Assembly (NCBI GenBank): GCA_046594445.1
Contig: JBKJSM010000145.1
Span: 1 to 9,087, forward strand
Source of the DNA: Gaiellasilicea sp046594445
GTDB taxonomy: Bacteria > Actinomycetota > Thermoleophilia > Gaiellales > Gaiellaceae
DNA length: 9,087 nucleotides
Reading direction: 5' to 3'
Shown here piece after piece: positions 6,829 through 9,087 of this stretch (its first letter is position 1; each line of letters begins with the position of its first letter). The notes below the pieces were generated by a model. The model did no database searches, was not told where the DNA came from, and saw only the letters and a list, made by a program, of their open reading frames with translations. The position numbers and the translations under genes were made by a program.

Positions 6829-7209
6829 CTAGGCGACGAACGCGTTCTCGGGCTCGTAGTCCACGAGCTCAAGGTACACCATCTCAGCCGCGTCGCCCTG
6901 GCGCGGGCCGATCTTGATGATCCGCGTGTAGCCGCCCGGCCGCTCCGCGAATCGCGGTGCGACCTCGGCGAACAAGTTGTGCACGACGTCCTGCGAGCGG
7001 AGCTCCGAGAGCGCCTTGCGCCGCGCGGCGAGATCGCCGCGCTTGCCGAGCGTGATCATCTTCTCCGCGAACGGCTTGACGGCCTTGGCCTTCGCCTCGG
7101 TCGTCTGGATCCGGCCGTGGGTGATCAGCGCGCCCGCGAGGTTCGAGTAGAGCGCCTTCCGGTGCGCGGAATCGCGTCCCAGCTTCTTGCCTGCGCGGGC
7201 GTGCCTCAT
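6829..7209 (-). CDS. rplQ: 50S ribosomal protein L17
   Basis: L17 is a structural protein of the large ribosomal subunit, near the exit tunnel. The product has 126 residues, the family's normal length. The N-terminal signature is complete: MRHARAGKKLGRDSAHRKAL, then NLAGALITHGRIQTTEAKAK and PFAEKMITLGKRG. The C-terminal half has GGYTRIIKIGPRQGDAAEM and YLELV. ATG 7209 begins three bases after the rpoA stop, so translational coupling with rpoA is likely. It is the last gene of the classic alpha operon; the following NfeD-type gene starts 18 bases downstream in the same frame. Confidence 0.98.
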   Translation of the reverse strand: MRHARAGKKLGRDSAHRKALYSNLAGALITHGRIQTTEAKAKAVKPFAEKMITLGKRGDLAARRKALSELRSQDVVHNLFAEVAPRFAERPGGYTRIIKIGPRQGDAAEMVYLELVDYEPENAFVA

Positions 7210-7212
7210 CCG

Positions 7213-8181
7213 TTACTCGTCCCCGCGGAGCGACAGCCCCTGGGTGGCGAGCGTCTCCTTGACTTCCTCGATCGACTTCTTGCCGAAGTTCGGGATCGCG
7301 GCGAGCTCGTTCTCGGACTTGCCGACGAGGTCGCCGATCGTCTCGATGCCGACGCGCTTGAGGCAGTTGTACGAGCGCACGCCGAGCTCGAGCTCCTCGA
7401 TCGGGAAGTTTTCCATCCCGTGCCCGGCGGGAGCCTCGGCCCCGGCGGCCTCCGCGGCCGCCTCGGCGAAGCCCTCGATCCGGTCGAGGTCGGTGAAGAT
7501 GGCGAGCTGGCGGATCAGGATCTCGGCCGCCTGTCCGATCGCGTCACGCGGCTCGATCGAGCCGTCCGTGAGCACGTCGAGGCGAAGCTTGTCGAAGTCC
7601 GTGCGCTGGCCGACGCGTGCCGCCTCGACGTCGTAGGTGACGCGGCGGACCGGCGAGAAGATCGAGTCGATCGGGATCACGCCGATCGGCTGCTCGGCGC
7701 CGCGGTTCAGCTCGGCGGGAACGTAGCCCCGGCCGCGGCCGATCGTCAGCGTCATCTCGAGCTTGCCCTTGTCGGAGAGCTGCGCGAGCTCGAGTTCCGG
7801 GTTGAGGATCTCGAGATCGGCAGGCGCCTGGATGTCCGCGGCGGTGACTGCGCCGGCGCCCTTCTTCGCGATGTGCACCTCGACCTCGGGCGACTCGCCG
7901 TGGAGCAGGCAGATCAGGTTCTTGAGGTTGAGAATGATGTCGGTGACGTCCTCGCGGACGCCCGGGAGGGTCGTGAACTCGTGCGCGACGCCCTCGATCT
8001 TGACGGCGGTAACGGCGGCGCCCTCGAGCGAGGAGAGCAGCACGCGGCGCAGCGAGTTGCCGAACGTGTAGCCGAAACCGCGGTCGAGCGGCTCGATCAC
8101 GAAGACGCCACGGTTCTCGTTGATCTCCTCGTGGACGATCCTCGGGGTCTGGAAATCCATCAGGCTGTTGCGTGTAGCCAA
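7213..8181 (-). CDS. rpoA: DNA-directed RNA polymerase alpha subunit
   Basis: The alpha subunit dimerises to nucleate RNA polymerase assembly and contacts promoter UP elements and activators. The product has 322 residues. The N-terminal domain (about 10-235) carries the assembly signature EPLDRGFGYTFGNSLRRVLLSSLEG and a second domain with QPIGVIPIDSIFSPVRRV. An Ala/Gly/Glu-rich linker follows. The C-terminal domain (about 258-322) has IEELELGVRSYNCLKR, the DNA-contact Arg region, and PNFGKKSIEEV. I choose TTG 8181, because GGAAGGGA lies six bases ahead, directly at the rpsD stop. An ATG at 8160 (MDFQTPRI) has no ribosome site and would drop seven residues. A TTG at 8217 would overlap rpsD. 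Gaps are 13 bases to rpsD and 3 bases to rplQ. Confidence 0.98.
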   Translation of the reverse strand: MATRNSLMDFQTPRIVHEEINENRGVFVIEPLDRGFGYTFGNSLRRVLLSSLEGAAVTAVKIEGVAHEFTTLPGVREDVTDIILNLKNLICLLHGESPEVEVHIAKKGAGAVTAADIQAPADLEILNPELELAQLSDKGKLEMTLTIGRGRGYVPAELNRGAEQPIGVIPIDSIFSPVRRVTYDVEAARVGQRTDFDKLRLDVLTDGSIEPRDAIGQAAEILIRQLAIFTDLDRIEGFAEAAAEAAGAEAPAGHGMENFPIEELELGVRSYNCLKRVGIETIGDLVGKSENELAAIPNFGKKSIEEVKETLATQGLSLRGDE

Positions 8182-8186
8182 AGCGG

Positions 8187-8194
8187 TCCCTTCC
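8187..8194 (-). promoter_or_regulatory. Ribosome binding site of rpoA
   Basis: GGAAGGGA on the minus strand directly follows the rpsD stop codon TAA and is five bases from the TTG at 8181. It favours this TTG over the ATG 21 bases further on, which has no purine-rich site. Confidence 0.7.
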
Positions 8195-8815
8195 TTACTT
8201 GGAGTAGAGCTCGACAATGAGCGATTCCTGGACGGGGGCGTCGATCTCCGCCCGCTCCGGCCACTTCAACATCTTGCCGGTGAGGCCTTCGTGGTCGGCC
8301 TGGAGCCAGGGAGCGACGGATGCGGTCAGGTCTGTGGCATCGCGGATGGTGGTCTCCGCGGGGCTGCCGGCCTTCATGGTGACGACGTCGTTGGGCCGCA
8401 CACCGAAGCTCGGGATGTTGACCCGGCGGCCGTTGACGAGGAAGTGGCCGTGGCGCACGAGCTGACGCGCCTGGGCGCGCGAGCCCGCGAAGCCGAGCCG
8501 GTAGACGACGTTGTCGAGACGCGTCTCGAGCATGCGGAGCAGGTTCTCCCCCGCGTTGCCCGTGCCGCGCGTCGCCTTCTCGTAGTAGTTGCGGAACTGC
8601 TTCTCGAGCAAGCCGTAGTAGCGACGCGCCTTCTGCTTCTCGCGCAGCTGGAGCAGGTATTCGCTCTGCTTGATGCGGCCGCGGCCGTGCTCGCCCGGCG
8701 GATACGAGCGGCGCTCGATCGCGCACTTCTCCGTCAGGCAGCGCTCGCCCTTGAGGAAGAGCTTGAGCCCCTCGCGGCGGCACATGCGGCACTTGGGGCC
8801 GAGATCGCGGGCCAT
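8195..8815 (-). CDS. rpsD: 30S ribosomal protein S4
   Basis: S4 binds 16S rRNA early in small-subunit assembly and in many bacteria also represses its own operon. The product has 206 residues, the normal length. The N-terminus has a complete zinc-type cysteine set (C9, C12, C26, C31), so this is the zinc-binding form of S4. The middle contains RIKQSEYLLQLREKQKARRYYG and FRNYYEKA, and the S4 RNA-binding domain spans about 95-160 (RLDNVVYRLGFA, ARQLVRHGHFLVNGRRV). The C-terminus ends ESLIVELYSK. ATG 8815 overlaps the rpsK stop by one base (TAATG) and is preceded by GGAGG inside rpsK. Whether S4 represses this operon cannot be seen, since the operon leader is outside the window. Confidence 0.98.
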   Translation of the reverse strand: MARDLGPKCRMCRREGLKLFLKGERCLTEKCAIERRSYPPGEHGRGRIKQSEYLLQLREKQKARRYYGLLEKQFRNYYEKATRGTGNAGENLLRMLETRLDNVVYRLGFAGSRAQARQLVRHGHFLVNGRRVNIPSFGVRPNDVVTMKAGSPAETTIRDATDLTASVAPWLQADHEGLTGKMLKWPERAEIDAPVQESLIVELYSK

Positions 8816-9087
8816 TAGACGCGCCTCCGCTTTCGCGGCCGGACACCGTTGTGGGCCTGCGGGGTGACATCCTTGACGCCGAGGATCTCGAGGCCGGCGG
8901 CCTGGAGCGAGCGGATCGCCGTCTCGCGGCCCGAGCCCGGGCCCTTGACGAAGACCTCGACCTTCTGCAAGCCGTGCTCCATGCCCTTGCGGGCGCACGA
9001 GTCGGCGGTGACCTGCGCGGCGAACGGCGTCGACTTGCGCGAGCCCTTGAAGCCCGCGGAGCCGGCCGACTCCCACGCGATCACGTT
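8815..9087 (-). CDS. rpsK: 30S ribosomal protein S11, N-terminus missing
   Basis: S11 sits on the platform of the small subunit and helps shape the mRNA exit path. About 90 C-terminal residues are present; the N-terminal 40 or so lie beyond the right edge, since the frame stays open to the last base. Visible signatures are AWESAGSAGFKGSRKSTPFA, HGLQKVEVFVKGPGSGRETA and the C-terminal HNGVRPRKRRRV, with the conserved basic tail. The methionine-like codon near the edge (GTG reading VIAWES) is internal and not the start. The stop TAA shares its last base with the rpsD ATG. Confidence 0.96.
   Translation of the reverse strand, partial: NVIAWESAGSAGFKGSRKSTPFAAQVTADSCARKGMEHGLQKVEVFVKGPGSGRETAIRSLQAAGLEILGVKDVTPQAHNGVRPRKRRRV
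8824..8828 (-). promoter_or_regulatory. Ribosome binding site of rpsD
   Basis: GGAGG on the minus strand lies inside the last codons of rpsK, eight bases before the rpsD ATG at 8815. Together with the TAATG overlap it indicates re-initiation or coupled translation of S4 after S11. Confidence 0.75.

Noticed and set aside
6235..8220. 661-codon plus-strand frame opposite truA, rplQ and rpoA
   Set aside because: It is antisense to unmistakable conserved genes and its translation has only the Asp/Arg/Leu bias of a reversed high-GC coding strand.

Overview
The window is about 70% GC with a strong preference for G or C at third codon positions. It uses GTG and TTG starts, Shine-Dalgarno sites rich in GGAGG, and a bacterial rpsK-rpsD-rpoA-rplQ block. 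This points to a high-GC actinomycete-type bacterium. A deep-branching lineage such as Thermoleophilia (Gaiella/Solirubrobacter-like) is my best guess from protein flavour, but it is an inference that needs a phylogeny. It looks like ordinary chromosome: I see no insertion sequence, phage gene, tRNA, rRNA or CRISPR array, and no gene-free stretch longer than about 55 bases.

Left part (1-3128). Two plus-strand genes come first: the 3' end of a secreted coiled-coil protein with a C-terminal 3D (double-psi beta-barrel) cell-wall domain, then a NarL/FixJ-type response regulator with no kinase in view. An unrecognised 103-residue helical protein lies on the minus strand, tail to tail with the regulator. 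Its start is 36 bases from a divergent plus-strand gene for a compact PBP4-type D-alanyl-D-alanine carboxypeptidase (dacB). Two of these four genes act on, or are predicted to act on, peptidoglycan.

Right part (3114-9087). Everything is on the minus strand and reads as one compact run in transcription order: rpsK (cut by the window edge), rpsD, rpoA, rplQ, a short NfeD-type membrane protein, truA, a HAD phosphatase, and ligA. Gaps are 19 bases or less, with overlaps at rpsK/rpsD and HAD/ligA, so a shared transcript extending the classic alpha operon is likely. The ribosomal and RNA polymerase genes are textbook. Behind them come tRNA pseudouridylation, a probable small-molecule phosphatase, and the NAD-dependent replicative DNA ligase.

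I did not find a convincing new biological system. The points most worth a second look are the unknown 103-residue gene, the shortened PBP4, the nfeD/HAD/ligA extension of the alpha operon, the near-palindrome holding both stop codons of dacB and ligA, and a preference for TAG stops that accounts for nearly all CTAG tetramers I could find.
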